This document shows positions 62,870-64,000 of a stretch of 64,000 nt of DNA, piece by piece. Made by a program: the position numbers and the translations under genes. Source of the stretch: Alphaproteobacteria bacterium HT1-32 (lineage in GTDB: Bacteria; Pseudomonadota; Alphaproteobacteria; Rhodospirillales; HT1-32). Below the pieces are notes generated by a model. It did no database searches and was not told the origin of the DNA. It was given only the letters and a program-made list of their open reading frames with translations. The stretch spans positions 1 through 64,000 of the forward strand of contig WJPL01000005.1 in NCBI GenBank assembly GCA_009649675.1, read 5' to 3'. Position 1 is the stretch's first letter. Each line of letters begins with the position of its first letter.

Positions 62870-64000
62870 GTGTCCCTGATTGCACTCGCCTTTGATACCG
62901 GTCTGCGCCGCAAGCCAGACGGACTGGTTGGTCTTGCCGTCAAAATTTATGCAGGTGCTGTCGCGGCCTGGGTGATCTATGCCGCCGGGTTTTCACGGGA
63001 AGATGTGCTGTCGCTGACCATCATCTTTCTGGCCCTGATGCTGGTTCTGACCTTTTTGCTGATAACACCGACCGCAGAAGCCGACCCGCAACGCTTGCCC
63101 TGGTACGAATGGGTCCTGGCACTGATTGCACTGGCCTGTGGTGTGTATTTTGTGTCTGAGAGCGACAGTATCGCCCAGCGGATCACCTTGCTGGACCCGC
63201 TGTCGGATTATGACTTCGCGGCCTCGCTGGCGATTATCCTGCTGTCGCTGGAGGCCATGCGCCGGACGGTGGGAATTGGCCTGACCGCGATTGTCGTCAG
63301 TTTCATTATTTACAATCTGTTCGGCGACCTGCTTTCCGGTCCGCTCAGTCACGGTGAGATTACGCTGACGCATTTCCTCGATATCATGGTGTTCACCACG
63401 GATGGGCTGTTCGGGGTGCCCCTGCGTGTTGCGGCAACCTACGCTTTCATTTTCGTATTGTTTGGCACGACGCTGGCGAAGACCGGTGGCGCCGACTTCT
63501 TCTTTGATCTTGCGGCGTCCCTGACCGGACGGTCACGCGGTGGTCCGGCAAAGATCGCGGTTATTTCGTCGGGCCTGTATGGCACCATTTCCGGCAGCCC
63601 GACTTCCGATGTTGTGACCACCGGGTCTGTCACGATCCCGATGATGAAGCGCCTTGGCTACAACCCGGCTTTCGCCGGTGCGGTTGAGGTTGCAGCATCA
63701 ACCGGTGGCAGTCTGGTGCCGCCTGTTATGGGAGCTGCGGCCTTCATCATGGCGGAATATACGGGTATCCCGTATGTCGACATTGCCTTTGCGGCATTGT
63801 TGCCGGCGCTGCTGTATTATCTCCCGATCTATCTGCAGGTCCACTTGCGGGCTGAAAGAATAGGCCTTGAAGGGCTGGATGCAGACAAGATTCCAAAAAT
63901 CAGTGCGACCTTGCGGAAAGGCGGCCTGTTCCTGATCCCGCTGATTGTGATTACCTGGACCCTGCTGGAAGGCTATACGCCGACTTATGCCGGTATCTAT
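62870..64000 (+). CDS. TRAP transporter fused permease (partial, runs off window)
   Basis: At least 377 codons, no stop before the window end. Start GTG 62870 has AAGGA eight bases upstream. Membrane segments are numerous; the N-terminal part resembles the small DctQ domain and the rest has DctM motifs (GTISGSPTSDVVTTG, STGGSLVPPVMGAAAFIMAE). It is the fused 4TM-12TM permease that works with the TAXI protein just upstream. Confidence 0.92.
   Translation, partial: MSLIALAFDTGLRRKPDGLVGLAVKIYAGAVAAWVIYAAGFSREDVLSLTIIFLALMLVLTFLLITPTAEADPQRLPWYEWVLALIALACGVYFVSESDSIAQRITLLDPLSDYDFAASLAIILLSLEAMRRTVGIGLTAIVVSFIIYNLFGDLLSGPLSHGEITLTHFLDIMVFTTDGLFGVPLRVAATYAFIFVLFGTTLAKTGGADFFFDLAASLTGRSRGGPAKIAVISSGLYGTISGSPTSDVVTTGSVTIPMMKRLGYNPAFAGAVEVAASTGGSLVPPVMGAAAFIMAEYTGIPYVDIAFAALLPALLYYLPIYLQVHLRAERIGLEGLDADKIPKISATLRKGGLFLIPLIVITWTLLEGYTPTYAGIY

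Noticed and set aside
61767-62885. A 372-codon minus-strand frame opposite the TAXI gene
   Set aside because: The plus strand encodes a clear TAXI protein with signal peptide; the antisense product has composition typical of shadow frames.

Overview
The window reads as an alphaproteobacterial chromosome, probably a marine or soil Rhodospirillales-like heterotroph. The evidence is a ribosomal operon ending in 5S rRNA followed by tRNA-fMet (a typical alphaproteobacterial order), moderately GC-rich coding sequence, and a dense set of TTT (TctCBA) and TRAP-TAXI uptake systems next to organic-acid and aromatic catabolic genes. The taxon is an inference from gene style; no marker gene here fixes it.

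Layout. (1) 37-347: end of an rrn operon, 5S rRNA and initiator tRNA. (2) 303-10507: a 10.2-kb genomic island integrated in the 3' end of tRNA-fMet, bounded by 46-bp direct repeats. It carries a tyrosine integrase, an AlpA-type small HTH protein, a Rep_trans-type replication initiator with a palindrome-rich origin-like region, a coiled-coil unknown, a self-contained MmeI-like (type IIL) restriction-modification enzyme, a BfiI/Nuc-like PLD nuclease and two small unknown ORFs. (3) 10573-17744: FeS-type photolyase, an SDR, an aconitase-family enzyme, a Crp/Fnr regulator and NnrS. (4) 17779-28224: a LysR-controlled operon with TctCBA, two formylglycine-type sulfatases, a DUF3604 protein and a PLP beta-replacement enzyme, possibly uptake and breakdown of an organosulfate. 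(5) 28234-30923: MOSC protein, a Cys-rich MarR regulator, and a divergent secreted protein plus redoxin.

(6) 30989-42677 is the most striking locus. A perfect CRP-type palindrome precedes a gene for a 108-residue peptide with a double-glycine leader and a 74-residue core containing about 27 Lys/Arg and no Asp/Glu. Converging on it is a type I secretion cluster: two very acidic cytoplasmic parvulin-type PPIases, an ABC exporter with two cNMP-binding domains and a dead C39-like domain, an HlyD adaptor, and a second exporter with two cNMP-binding domains and an intact C39 peptidase. A TolC gene is divergent. I read this as a candidate cyclic-nucleotide-controlled export system for a cationic peptide.

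(7) 42854-50983: PhnZ-PhnN phosphonate pair, CitE-like lyase, aldehyde dehydrogenase, UspA, a sodium:alanine-type symporter, and LysR with a divergent MDR oxidoreductase. (8) 51083-64000: a MarR gene with an 18-bp palindromic operator, a second TctCBA set, GntR/UTRA regulator, metallophosphoesterase, and a complete phthalate-4,5-dioxygenase-type set (Rieske oxygenase, reductase, dihydrodiol dehydrogenase, 4,5-dihydroxyphthalate decarboxylase), followed by a TAXI-TRAP transporter whose fused permease runs off the window end. Near-identical palindromes in front of the oxygenase/reductase pair and the TAXI gene suggest one regulon.
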